From NCBI GenBank assembly GCA_026168455.1, contig CM047431.1, positions 1,660,598 to 1,724,597 on the forward strand: a stretch of 64,000 nt of DNA, written 5' to 3'. A program made the translations under genes and the position numbers. The stretch is from Theocolax elegans. Taxonomy: Eukaryota; Arthropoda; Insecta; Hymenoptera; Cerocephalidae. The notes below the pieces were generated by a model. The model saw nothing but the letters and a program-made list of their open reading frames with translations. It had not been told where the DNA came from and made no database searches. Positions 32,840 through 45,384 of the stretch are shown piece after piece. Every line of letters starts with the position of its first letter. Positions within the stretch are counted from its first letter, which is position 1.

Positions 32840-34366
32840 AAAAATTCTGCCCCAATTACAAGATAGATGTAGAAAGATTTAAAAGATTTGGTTCAATAGC
32901 TTATATGAAAATACAAAGAAAGGTTGGAACGAAGTTCGATCAGCTAGGAAAACGAGTAGTTATGATAGGATATACTAATACGGGATATTTACTTTTGAAA
33001 CCGGAAGAAGGTAAATTCTATGAAAGTAGAGATGTTAGATTTTGTGAAAAACTGGTATTCGGAGATAAGTACAACAAAGCTAGTATTAAAGACTGGGGTA
33101 AATCGGCAGAGGAAATAAATAAAGAAAGTTGGTTTTTAGAATTTCAAAAGGAAAAAGAAATTTTAGAAACGGAGAGAGTAAAACGCAAAAGAGGTCGTCC
33201 TAGGAAAATTGTCGAAACTATAAATCTAGAAGGAGAGTTAGAAACGGTTAAAGCAACCGAAACAACGCAACAGATAGAATCAAATATCAATATGTTATAA
33301 TTTGAAAATTGTCAATCTCTATTAGCTATCATAAGAAAAGAGCCAACTTCGTATAAAGAAGCTATGTCAGCAAACGATAAGTTAGAATGGAAAAGGGCAA
33401 TTAATAGTGAGCTAGAATCGATGAAAAATAATAATGTTTGGACTTTAGTAGATCGACCAAAGTATTCGATAGATGGAAGCAAAGCAAATATAATTGACTC
33501 CAAATGGGTTCTAAAAAGAAAAATGCTAGAAGGGAATGAATGTAAATATAAAGCTAGATTAGTTATTCGCGAATTTAAGGATAAGATTAATTATGATCTA
33601 AACGAGACATATGCACCTGTTTCGCGATTGCAGATTATTCGATCAGCATTTGCAATTATTAATAAGCTAGATTTAAACGTTTGTCAGCTAGATGTAAAGA
33701 CAGCATTTTTAAATGGGACAATTGATAATGAAATTTACATGGAGATACCAGAAGGTATAGAACGTTCCGAAATTGATAGAAAAGTTAAAGTTTGTAAAAT
33801 CAATAAAGCCCTGTATGGACTGAAGATAAGTCCCAAACGATCAAATGAAAAGTTTACAGAGGTGGCAATATAGTTAGGATTAAAATCGCACGAAAGGGAA
33901 CCATGTCTGTTTACTTGGAGAAATGAAAATAAATTATTAATCTTAATAATATATGTCGATGACATGTTGATAGCTAGTAATGATTTGATAAAGCTAGAAG
34001 AGATTAAAACAAAACTTCAGTTAGAATTTGAAATGACAGATTTAGAAGAACCGAAAACATTCTTAGGTATTGAGATAGTCCGAGATAGAAAGAACAAAGT
34101 AACGATATTAAAGCTAGAAAACTATATAGACAAAATGTTACAAAGATTCGGTTACAGTGAAATGCACCCTCAAAGAACTCCTATGGTTACTAATCAAGTC
34201 GCAAATCAAGCTAGAAGAGATAGAGAAGAAAGTGATGAAAAGGCTAGTCTAGAGTCAACTATCAATAAGGGAAATTCGTCATAAAGGGAAATAGTTGGAA
34301 CCTTATTATACCTAGCTAACACAGTTAGACCATACATTTCATACGCGGTAAATGTATTGAGACTTT
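32824..34366 (+). pseudogene. copia integrase tail and reverse transcriptase
   Basis: Frame 32824-33300 has KRFGSIAYMKIQRKVGTKFD and a basic KRKRGRPRKI segment (integrase C-terminus). RT starts near 33310: KEAMSANDKLEWKRAINSEL, NNVWTLVDRP, SKWVLKRKM, ETYAPVSRLQIIRS, QLDVKTAFLNG and KALYGLKISP. An in-frame TAG at 33871 is followed in the same frame by the catalytic YVDDMLIAS (about 33952) and KTFLGIEIVRDR. A stop at 34284 precedes GTLLYLANTVRPYISYAV in another frame. The RNase H domain is missing. Confidence 0.87.
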
Positions 34367-36503
34367 AACAATTTAAGGGGAGTCGTACCGATGACTACCC
34401 CCGAGGTCAGCGCGAAAACAAATCGTTAAAACTTATTTACAGACGAGAAATAAGCAACCGATACGGGAATGATCGGCTGCTTAACCCGATGGCTATACAT
34501 CACGCCGTGTGACGTATGCACCTCTGACGTAGGGAGCTCTGACTTAGTAGCTGCCTACGTCACGCGCGCCTTCTCTCGTGAAGTGGCTCCCGCAAACCAC
34601 AGACCTGTCTACCCGGGCGGGATTTGTCACGAGAGGGGTAAAAGAGGAAAGCCTGTTCTCCTGGACTGTACCAGGTAAATCGGGATACGAAATAATTATA
34701 AGACACGCGGGTCTATATGTAATGCACCATTTACCGTGAATCTCAGTAATTCGTATCGTCGGGAAAAGACTGGGCAACTGAGAGAGCTTGGCTTTGGGAC
34801 TATCTCTCTCTCTTACTCCAACGGTCCCATTGCAATTAATGTAGCGATATACTCAGCTTGGCCATGAAATTTTCTTGTTTATTTAAAGAATTTGGAAAAA
34901 ATTTGTTTTTGGATCTACTGTTTCGCTTTGACTTTATAGATAATTTTCGACTAATAAAATATTATTTTTTAAATTTTAACTGTTAAAGAAGATATTTGTC
35001 TCTTTCTGAGAAGACCTATAATGTATTTACTGTATTTACAGAACCATATATTACAAATTAATTTACTGTGAACTCCCGCAGGTCTACATAAAGTCTCTTT
35101 AGTCAGTATAGAAAAAAAATTTGCGTAAACCACCACAAGCCAAAAATACTTAATTTTTATTCTCTAAAAATCACTGTACACCAGTAATACAAGCAATAAT
35201 ACCCGTAATTTCCTATGGAATGACCAAAAATTATTTACTACCCCAAAATTAAAAAATTTTGAAACACGATAATAAATCTCCCTGTAAATAATACACATAT
35301 TCAAACGCAGTACTTAAAATGAATGTAACACCGGACACCGGACTCCGGAAAATAGATGGATTTTATGTAGATAGATGTAAATATAGATGTCACTTTATCA
35401 GACACAATAGATACTAGATGATTAAAAAATCTGACTAACGTTTAGAGGACGGGGATTTAGAATTTTCAATTGCGCAGTACTTTCTATAGAAAACACATAA
35501 TATGCGTGTCTAATATCGGAGAATACTCATTATATAAAGTAGCGATCGATGGTCGAGCCACTATAGTGGCTGTTCCGACCTCAGGGATAATGCTAATTTT
35601 CTTACTTTGAATAATTGTTTAATTGGGCACTGAGAGTTTTTCACCTTGGACACCTTGGTATTCGATTCAGCGATGAAAAATACCTCAAAAGACTATATTC
35701 ACATTTCCTTACTATAAAAAGTTTATTTTCGGGACCAAAAGGGTTGTTTACTCTTATTCTAGTGTTAAATAATTGTTGTTTCGTAATTTTTTACTTAAGA
35801 TATTATATTTGTAATCAATATGTCCAAAAACCCCAGAATTAACCTATTTTACAGACTAACTTAAGAAATTATTTTGAACTACTACAGTGGTTTTACTATC
35901 CTCTGAAGGTTAATGAGATATTAAAATCTACTAAAAATTTAATTTTGATCACTATATAATCAGGTGAGAAGCGACTACTTTGTTTATAATTCTAGATGAC
36001 GGATAAAACTAAGAATCTGTTACACTAATAAAACTACCATGATTATGATATTTAGTTACACCCATATATCAATCATTGAATCGTAGAAGTACTTAAAAAT
36101 AATTGAGGAAGTGATAAAATAATATTCCCTCATGGAAGTAGTGCAGACTTGAATCAAATTAAGTTCAAGAACCGATTTTCAATCAACGATATAATATTTA
36201 AATTTATTTATTATTTACAGTTACATATACCTAATATATTATTATATGATTCAATTATATTACTTACTGAAGTACTCTTTCTGCAATGCAACAAGTTTAA
36301 CTAAAAGTGGGTAATGTCTTTTAAATTTCAGAAAACGTTTCTAGAGCTACTTTTATATGTTTATTATTATATTATATTATATTTCAATAAATTTTATCAA
36401 TCTCACTTAATATTTTATGACTTAACACATCCATAAGATTGTATGAGATTCGGCCTAGAATATTTATCTATTATATTATTGTCTGTATTATAGATGACAT
36501 AAA
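34367..36503. other. No gene supported
   Basis: From 34367 to about 34860 the sequence is GC-richer and non-coding, possibly an LTR or other repeat of unknown family. From there to 36500 it is AT-rich intergenic DNA with stop codons in every frame. Confidence 0.5.
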
Positions 36504-36658
36504 ATGAGCTGGAAAGGACCAAGAAGACGTTCAAGAACTGCCCATTTTCCATCAATTCAATTACTCTATAATTTTTCTAACAATTCCTTCTTTTTGACGC
36601 TCTTCTGTATTTTCACCTTCGTCACAATGTTGATCGCTATTACAAATGCTGAAGACAT
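36504..36658 (+). CDS. Candidate first coding exon of an unknown gene (signal-anchor peptide)
   Basis: ATG at 36504 opens 51 codons plus two bases: a basic start (MSWKGPRRRSRTAHF), then a strongly hydrophobic run FFLTLFCIFTFVTMLIAITN and AED. The next bases are GTAAGTAT, a strong 5' splice site, at 36659; unspliced, the frame stops two codons later. Basic residues, a hydrophobic core and a small-residue end resemble a secretory signal or type II anchor. It lies in AT-rich DNA outside recognised transposons. I see no second exon downstream. It could be chance. Confidence 0.3.
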
Positions 36659-36789
36659 GTAAGTATAATTTTATATTTAAAAATTGCATCGTCATGATGA
36701 TAGTAAGAGGGTTGTAAACTCATTTCTGCTCAAACTTTTTTAATTACTAATGAAATATATATTTATTATACGTGTATATATATATATAT

Positions 36790-37730
36790 GGGCTATTTCA
36801 CGTCAAGTGGTACGATGAAAATTTTAAATCGCTCCAAAATTTGAAAATAGGCTAGAAATATCTTCCAGAAGATAGAAAAAAATTTTTAGGTGTTAAAAAT
36901 AATTTGCCTAAGAGTTATTCCACCATGAAAAATGGAAATTTTTCAATTTTTTAGAAAAATTTCTATTTTCAAAGCCATTTATCTCAAAATCTATTGATTT
37001 TTTTGAAAAAACATTAGAAACAACTTTTGTTCAAAATAATCTTTAGAACTTATCTACCTGGGTTCCAATTCTTAATTTTAAAATCTCGAAGAGATAGGGC
37101 ACTTGGAAATATTGAATATCAAAAAAAGGCGACCACGCCACAATCGATTTTGATCTAACACCGCTCAAAAGATCACATTTTTTGAGAGCTTTCGAATGGC
37201 GGTGGTTAGATTATTAGCCAAGACCGCTGGTGTAAGTTATACCCTAAAATACATGAAAATTAGTGATTTTATGAGGTTTATGGGGTATAACTTACACCAG
37301 CGGTCTTGGCTAATAATCTAACCACCGACATTCGAAAGCTCTCAAAAAATGTGATCTTTTGAGCGGTGTTAGATCAAAATCGATTGTGGCGTGGTCGCCT
37401 TTTTTTGATATTCAATATTTCCGGGTGTTCTATCTCTTCGAGATTTTAAAACTAAGAATTGTAACCAAGGTAGATAAGTTCTAAAGATTATTTTGAACAA
37501 AAGTTGTTTCTAATATTTTTTCAAAAAAATCAATAGATTTTGAGATAAATGGCTTTGAAAATAGAAATTTTTCTAAAAAATTGAAAAATTTCCATTTTTT
37601 ATGGTAGAATAACTCTGAGGCAAATTATTTTTAACACCTAAAAATTTTTTTCTAACTTCTGAAAGATATTTCCAGCCTGTTTTCACATTTTGGAGCGATT
37701 TAAAATTTTCATCGAATAATAGCAGCCCCA
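36790..37730. repeat. Foldback element with ~450-bp inverted arms
   Basis: The left arm (36790-37244) and right arm (37280-37730) are near-perfect reverse complements around a 35-bp spacer. Matching landmarks are GGCGACCACGCCACAATCG with its complement, and TTAGCCAAGACCGCTGG with its complement. There is no coding capacity. The outer ends (GGGCTATTTCACG... and ...AGCAGCCCC) diverge most. A diverged half-copy lies at 58948-59300. Confidence 0.88.
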
Positions 37731-38680
37731 CGATGCGGCCGGGGATCCCTTTGGTTCCCATGCAATGCCGTTAACAACTACAAACACTTTGTTTGGCTTT
37801 AAATCCGTATGTTGGGCCTTATGACCAAAATTAGCCAACTAGAGTATGCGCTGGAGACGGTGCTATTTATCAGGAAGGATTACAACCGGGAAATTAATTA
37901 ACAAGCGAAATATCAAATTGGTCGGTAAAATAGATGATCTCGCTGAGTCAATTTATCCTATTTAACAGCGCGAAATTCAAATCTAAATTTAACTCCTTAC
38001 TAATATACACGTGTTCCCCCACTACACGCGTTCCGAATTCCCTATACTGTATGCGCGCGATCACCGTATCGATACGAGCGCGGACCGCGTGTCCAGTGTG
38101 CGTGCGCTTGAATCTAGATCGATTCAAGATGGCGACAACTGAACGCGGGCCGGCACCTAAACAACGTGCCTCGCGACCGTTTCCCCGGGTGTGTGCTTCT
38201 CGGAGAAAAAACCTACTCCTCGTTAAACCTCGATAAGTATACACTACCTTGTACAATCGTAAGTATTTTCAGAATTATAAATATTTAATAATTAATCATT
38301 TGCACGCTTCCATTAACCCTAACTCTCTTTAATCAACATCACTCCCTGCTCTATTTATTAATTAATAAATAACAAATGCTGTAATTTCACCCCTTATTCA
38401 TCCCTATTTTTATTATTAAACAATTAGTATCTTCTATTCAATTATCTTCCTTTTTCCTAATTCTACTAATCATCGAACCTATTTTGTTGATCCTTCTCAC
38501 ACCTCCCTACTCTCATGTTAAAAGTATTTTATATTTTCTCGTTTCTTCCCAACTAATTCATGTCCCTACTAATACATTAGATTCATTAATTAAAATATAT
38601 ATTAACAGTTCTTTTTTTACAGAGGCAGCAATAGCTGTCACCGAGGGACCCCAGACAAGAGGCAACATTTAACAACATTT
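37731..38680. other. Non-coding; possible spliced leader structure
   Basis: A CpG-rich stretch (38030-38240) includes AAGATGGCGAC, a good start context opening a 29-codon frame. A consensus donor GTAAGT lies at 38259. A pyrimidine-rich 350-bp stretch ends in CTTTTTTTACAG at 38622, a good acceptor. No protein similarity is recognised, so I leave it unassigned. Confidence 0.35.
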
Positions 38681-38755
38681 AATTAGGCAACGGGATGTTG
38701 GAATTGCGGGGAGCTGGGACATAGCCCAGGACGAGGTAATTACCTGGAGCTGTAG
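38681..38755 (+). pseudogene. Gag zinc-knuckle relic
   Basis: A short frame encodes CWNCGELGHSPGRGNYLEL and a stop at 38753. C-x2-C-x4-H matches a CCHC knuckle, but the last Cys is missing. It is probably the end of a decayed retroelement gag. Too short for a firm call. Confidence 0.35.
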
Positions 38756-39657
38756 AAGGAGCGGCTATCAGTCACCGAGGTCGACGTTGTCGAGAAGAGA
38801 GGATCAATGCAGCTCCGGGCAGCGATGCAGCGGCGGGTGAGCTTCGAACCTGAAACTCACACCGTACTAATTAGCCGAAGAATATAAATGGAACGAGTTA
38901 ATAGTTAACTGGGAGATTTATACACCATCGCCGAGACGTAAACCGCACCAGGTCCCCATACACTATACAGCCGACTCGTGGCGCCACAGCCTGAATGTAG
39001 CGGTAATCGACTCACTCGCTCGATGCGTGATCGATGTACCGCGTGCAAGTACGTACTGCGCAGGCACGCGGTACTATCGCGGCTCTCGAGCACACCGAGA
39101 GCCAGAGCTCTACGGTCGGACGACTCGACGAATACCCGAATAATCCCGCAGCAGCCGATATACCAGCATTGCCAGCATTTTTGCGAACGAGCAGTTGAGT
39201 GTGATAAAGAGTGTGAGAGAGAAAGAGAGAGGAACATCTTCCCGATTAAGTGTCCCGGATTCTCCGTAAAGGTTGGTGGTTAATTACCTCTCTCTGCTGA
39301 CGGTACCGCTGTGTACCGTAGGAGGAGCGTGCGAGCATCCCGTTTCCTTCCCCTCCTTCCCCTTCCTTTCCTACAGCGTATCCCGGTATACCCGAAACCC
39401 GGCCATGTACCGGGCCGGCGGTTGTAAAGCAAGTATAAAGTCTGCTACAATAACTCGCGTGTTATCGTTATTCGTCGTGTATTAACGCGGCTGGTGCTTA
39501 TCCATTAATTATTATATTTCTAGTAATAAATATTTATCTTATTATTAATAAAGTGCTGACACTTATTAACCTGTACCCTAATCCCCAGTGCAGCGTTACA
39601 ATAGAAATAACATTATTTTTTTCTCTATTGTTTTGATTTTTTCTTAAACTTACAAGG
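38756..39657. other. Non-coding, LTR-like
   Basis: Moderately GC-rich sequence ends with an AATAAA-containing AT-rich stretch and GCAGCGTTACA near 39600. It may be LTR or 3' sequence of the element whose gag relic precedes it. No partner repeat is in the window. Confidence 0.3.
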
Positions 39658-39661
39658 ACAG

Positions 39662-41268
39662 TGTAATGTCGGGCAGTTTTTTTTATACTTTTATAATAGT
39701 CAACAATAACCACGAATTATCCAAAATAATTATAAAATAGTATGTTAGTAATGATCGTATTCAAATATATCAATATATATAATTAGCAGTTAATTATAAA
39801 TGTATTCAAATACAATAGTCATATGTTATATATACGCATATATTGTACACGCATGAATCACCTATACTTTTCTCTCTCGCACAAAGTCAAATCCTTAGTT
39901 CCTTTCCACGACACCAGACTAGCGCCACTATCGCATGAATCACCTATACCTTTCTCTCTCGCACAAAGTCAAATCCTTAGTTCCTTTCCACGACACCAGA
40001 CTAGCGCCACTATCGCATGCATTACCTATACCTTTCTCTCTCGCACAAAGTCAAATCCTTAGTTCCCTTCTGCACCACCAGACTAGCGCCACCGTCAATT
40101 CTCCACGCAACCTCTGCCACCTACTCATATGTCATGTTCTCCTAATCCTTTCCCAATAGATTCATGCGTTTCGCGCCACAATACGTTATATTAATAATAA
40201 TCTTATGCATTATGAATTGTATAATGCCGCTAATACTTGCTATTATAACATTTATTTAATATTAAGTTACATTTACGAATTAATGTCTTTCCACGAACAC
40301 ATTCATGTTTACGAAACTGACTCTCGACTCCGTTAATATTACTATTTAAATATCTTCTTACTCAAATGACTAATGTGTTTGACAATAGCATGACTTCACA
40401 AAATTGCAATAGTATACACCAAATCACCTATATCAGTACGTCATCAAAACATTCACCAAGACAATCAAGAGACGCCGAAGATCTCATCAGTTTGCTGACA
40501 AAGCCCCACCTCCAACCAATAAGCGGATTCGCAGCCCCATCCGCACACTACCGAAAGGCCGCCCACAGCCAATCAAGAGCAGCTCCGCCTTTAAGAACGG
40601 CGTACCACAAGATGCGCAGCAGTCGTTCCCCCCCATACCACCTCGAGAGGAGACGCGCATCAACAGTCAGTCGAGGAGAGTCTTAGTCAGTCGATCGAGC
40701 GGACTCGATTAAGTCGGTCTTCTTACTCTCACATTTATAAGAGATTGTATCTTCGCGTATATTCAACTACGTTAAATTTTGTACCTCAGTTCGGACAATA
40801 ATTACTGTTGTTTTAAATTCGTATCTATTTGTCAAAAGCTATTAATTCTGTGAAATATAATTATGCTATTTTAAATAAATTGAGTGTAAAATATAAATCT
40901 GTGATCTCGTAATTGACTTTATCCGGACTTCAATTCACTATCCCGTGTTTCACAAACTGTTGCGTTCACTCTCGAAATCAATCTTCCCGTCATCGTCGTT
41001 TTGGACTTTGTTTCGACTCACACATCTTCGTCGTCCTGGATTTGGCTTGGAGGAAGCCGAAATCTTCTCCTGGTGACAGCTGCTGCCCTACCAATTCACC
41101 CTATAGACCCTTCACAGGAACTGCTAAGACCTGCCTCGCTCTACCACGGTTCTCGTCAGTAAAAGCTAAGTAAAGTTATTTAGTTCATTCTTCCGTTTAC
41201 AAAAATCAAAACCAGAAAAATCATAACTATAATTTTTTTTTATCTGTAAAATTATCCGGGACACAACA
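39662..41268 (+). mobile_element. Second solo LTR of the env-bearing Gypsy family (1607 bp)
   Basis: It starts TGTAATGTCGGG and ends GGGACACAACA, with a 4-bp target duplication ACAG (39658-39661 and 41269-41272). It has the same length and orientation as the solo LTR at 13688 and contains the 82-bp triple repeat at 39853-40098. It has no internal sequence. Confidence 0.94.
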
Positions 41269-41272
41269 ACAG

Positions 41273-42149
41273 CATTATACCTTCGGAAACGGGTCTTTAA
41301 TAATAATTGAATAAACAATTTTCGGTCGGTAATTATTGATCTAAAAAGATATGAATTTTCACCGTAAAAATCAAAAGGCGCGATAGCGCCTGACGCAAGT
41401 ATAGGCGCGAGAGCCATTATATACAGCTAACTAGCCCCCCAGATTTTTACTTTTCTAACCGCTGCATTATTACATTATGTATTTGTGCTATTGACCACGC
41501 ATTACGTTCCTTATTTATTAATCTTTACTGTACAACAAGTTTTACACGAATTCATTTACGCACAATCAAGAAAATCAATGCCAAAGATATTGCTTGCTGA
41601 TTTCCTTTCCTCAATTTTCGTCTTCTCCCTTTTGATATATATAGTCAACTTCAAACAAAATGAGATAGAGATAGTATAGGAAAGGCATGAGATAGAAAGA
41701 GAAACAATGCTTTCCAGCCTGTGAGAGAGCGCGTACAGAAGTAAAAACTTATGGAAGAAGTTCAAACGTGGCCACGAGAGGGAGCTAGTTTCAGGTGAAT
41801 ACTTTTGTCACAGCTGAATCACCTGGCCGATTTTGTGTGAAAAGTTATGAATTAAAATTATTTATTTACGTAATTATTTCCAATACCTCACATTATTCCG
41901 TTTCGGTATTTTTTATTGTAGTGCAATGCAGATACTATTGCAAGGTGAAGATTTCATATTCGCTCATATCCTATACTAGCATGTCGACCTTTGACATCTC
42001 GACGAGAGAAAGAGTGAGAGAGAGAGAGAGAGAAAGACAAACATTGATAAAATTCTAACCATGAAAACAATGTTTTCATTTCCATGCAAGTGATGGTATA
42101 ACTTTTTTTAATCTTAAAGTATAATATTAATAAGAATTGCACAAAAAAT
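41273..42149. other. No gene seen; includes a shared CpG-rich hairpin repeat and an AG run
   Basis: At 41378-41446 lies GGCGCGATAGCGCCTGACGC and flanking bases, which recur inverted at 52745-52815. An (AG)n microsatellite is at about 42004-42036. The rest is AT-rich. Confidence 0.6.
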
Positions 42150-45100
42150 AAATGTATATTATTAATTAATATAAAAGTAATAAATATATATATTAAGTTT
42201 TTACATCAGAAAGTTTAAAGTGTAAAGTAAATAATACTTATTAAGTTATTACATTAGAAATTATTGTATCTGACCACACTTTTAAAATTGCTAGGTAAAT
42301 ATAATAGTTAAAAATTTCTAATTTTTAAGCAAATTTTGTTGCACCACAATAAAAACAAAATTTTTTTATTAAGAAATTAACTACGTACATAATTCCTAAA
42401 TAGTTTCTGCAATAGAAAGTACTGAAATCTAAATGAAATTGACAAGTATTTTTATAAATATTTATATTTATTACTATAAAACTTTACGTTTAATGTTGTA
42501 AAACACCTTCAAGAGGTGTATATTTTGGCAAGTATGGGTTTGGTCCGATCAGAACTTTCTTTTCTTTTATTCTAACTAGAGTTACATTTTATAATAATAC
42601 ATTTTATTATGTACACAAAATTATTATTTTATTCTAACTAAAATTGTGTAATGCATAATAATTTTTATTTAATCATTAATATAAAAGTAATAAATATATA
42701 TTAAGTTTTTACATCAGAAAGTTTAAAGTGTAAAGTAAATAATACTTATTAAGTTATTACATTAGAAATTATTGTATCTGACCACACTTTTAAAATTGCT
42801 ATGTAAATATAATAGTTAAAAATTTCTAATTTTTAAGCAAATTTTGTTGCACCACAATAAAAACAAAATTTTTTTATTAAGAAATTAACCACGTACATAA
42901 TTCCTAAATAGTTTCTGCAATAGAAAGTACTGAAATCTAAATGAAATTGACAAGTATTTTTATAAATATTTATATTTATTACTATAAAACTTTACGTTTA
43001 ATGTTGTAAAACACCTTCAAGAGGTGTATATTTTGGCAAGTATGGGTTTGGTCCGATCAGAACTTTCTTTTTCTTTTATTCTAACTAGAGTTACATTTTA
43101 TAATAATACATTTTATTATGTACACAAAATTATTATTTTATTCTAACTAAAATTGTGTAATGCATAATAATTTTTATTTAATCATTAATATAAAAGTAAT
43201 AAATATATATTAAGTTTTTACATCAGAAAGTTTAAAGTGTAAAGTAAATAATACTTATTAAGTTATTACATTAGAAATTATTGTATCTGACCACACTTTT
43301 AAAATTGCTATGTAAATATAATAGTTAAAAATTTCTAATTTTTAAGCAAATTTTGTTGCACCACAATAAAAACAAAATTTTTTTATTAAGAAATTAACCA
43401 CGTACATAATTCCTAAATAGTTTCTGCAATAGAAAGTACTGAAATCTAAATGAAATTGACAAGTATTTTTATAAATATTTATATTTATTACTATAAAACT
43501 TTACGTTTAATGTTGTAAAACACCTTCAAGAAGGTGTATATTTTGGCAAGTATGGGTTTGGTCCGATCAGAACTTTCTTTTTCTTTTATTCTAACTAGAG
43601 TTACATTTTATAATAATACATTTTATTATGTACACAAAATTATTATTTTATTCTAACTAAAATTGTGTAATGCATAATAATTTTTATTTAATCATTAATA
43701 TAAAAGTAATAAATATATATATTAAGTTTTTACATCAGAAAGTTTAAAGTGTAAAGTAAATAATACTTATTAAGTTATTACATTAGAAATTATTGTATCT
43801 GACCACACTTTTAAAATTGCTATGTAAATATAATAGTTAAAAATTTCTAATTTTTAAGCAAATTTTGTTGCACCACAATAAAAACAAAATTTTTTTATTA
43901 AGAAATTAACACGTACATAATTCCTAAATAGTTTCTGCAATAGAAAGTACTGAAATCTAAATGAAATTGACAAGTATTTTTATAAATATTTATATTTATT
44001 ACTATAAAACTTTACGTTTAATGTTGTAAAACACCTTCAAGAAGGTGTATATTTTGGCAAGTATGGGTTTGGTCCGATCAGAACTTTCTTTTTCTTTTAT
44101 TCTAACTAGAGTTACATTTTATAATAATACATTTTATTATGTACACAAAATTATTATTTTATTCTAACTAAAATTGTGTAATGCATAATAATTTTTATTT
44201 AATCATTAATATAAAAGTAATAAATATATATATTAAGTTTTTACATCAGAAAGTTTAAAGTGTAAAGTAAATAATACTTATTAAGTTATTACATTAGAAA
44301 TTATTGTATCTGACCACACTTTTAAAATTGCTATGTAAATATAATAGTTAAAAATTTCTAATTTTTAAGCAAATTTTGTTGCACCACAATAAAAACAAAA
44401 TTTTTTTATTAAGAAATTAACCACGTACATAATTCCTAAATAGTTTCTGCAATAGAAAGTACTGAAATCTAAATGAAATTGACAAGTATTTTTATAAATA
44501 TTTATATTTATTACTATAAAACTTTACGTTTAATGTTGTAAAACACCTTCAAGAAGGTGTATATTTTGGCAAGTATGGGTTTGGTCCGATCAGAACTTTC
44601 TTTTTCTTTTATTCTAACTAGAGTTACATTTTATAATAATACATTTTATTATGTACACAAAATTATTTTATTCTAACTAAAATTGTGTAATGCATAATAA
44701 TTTTTATTTAATCATTAATATAAAAGTAATAAATATATATTAAGTTTTTACATCAGAAAGTTTAAAGTGTAAAGTAAATAATACTTATTAAGTTATTACA
44801 TTAGAAATTATTGTATCTGACCACACTTTTAAAATTGCTATGTAAATATAATAGTTAAACATTTCTAATTTTTAAGCAAATTTTGTTGCACAACAATAAA
44901 AACAATATTTTTTTATTAAGAAATTAACTACGTACATAATTCCTAAATAGTTTCTGCAATAGAAAGTACTGAAATCTAAATGAAATTGACAAGTATTTTT
45001 ATAAATATTTATATTTATTACTATAAAACTTTACGTTTAATGTTGTAAAACACCTTCAAGAAGGTGTATATTTTGGCAAGTATGGGTTTGGTCCGATCAG

Positions 45101-45222
45101 AACTTTCTTATTAAGTTTTTACATCAGAAAGTTTAAAGTTGTAAAGTAAATATACTTATTAAGTTATTACATTAGAAATTATTGTATCTGACCACACTTT
45201 TAAAATTGCTATGTAAATATAA
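42150..45222 (+). repeat. Satellite array, ~510-bp unit, six full copies and a partial one
   Basis: ATTAAGTTTTTACATCAGAA starts near 42191, 42699, 43209, 43721, 44232, 44739 and 45109. Units are nearly identical and differ by single bases and small indels; the last step is shortened to 370 bp. Each unit holds the small palindrome CACCTTCAAGAAGGTG (the first units lack one A). No ORF of note. Confidence 0.95.
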
Positions 45223-45384
45223 ACAATTTTCCAATATTTTTATTTTAACTAAACCTATATTACATAATAACTTATTTATCAATAGAATAATAGTAATGAA
45301 GTTATTACATTAGAAAGTACTGAAATCAAAATGCAATTGTCAAGTATGGTGTATAGTTTCTGCAATAGAAAGTACTGAAATCAA

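Larger units (their letters stand above)
28673..34366 (+). mobile_element. Ty1/copia retrotransposon, 3'-truncated
   Basis: It has a 291-bp 5' LTR, a half-tRNA primer site, gag, protease, integrase and RT in copia order. Coding stops resembling RT after VRPYISYAVNVLR near 34366; RNase H and the 3' LTR are absent. Several frameshifts, one in-frame stop and an internal duplication make it non-autonomous. The internal region is strikingly enriched in GCTAG. Confidence 0.9.

Noticed and set aside
34367..34860. Sought the copia 3' LTR here
   Set aside because: No match to TGTTGGAA...TTCCAACA or to the 28673 LTR body.
42150..45222. Regular repeats considered as a CRISPR array
   Set aside because: 510-bp units without spacers in a eukaryotic context; this is satellite DNA.
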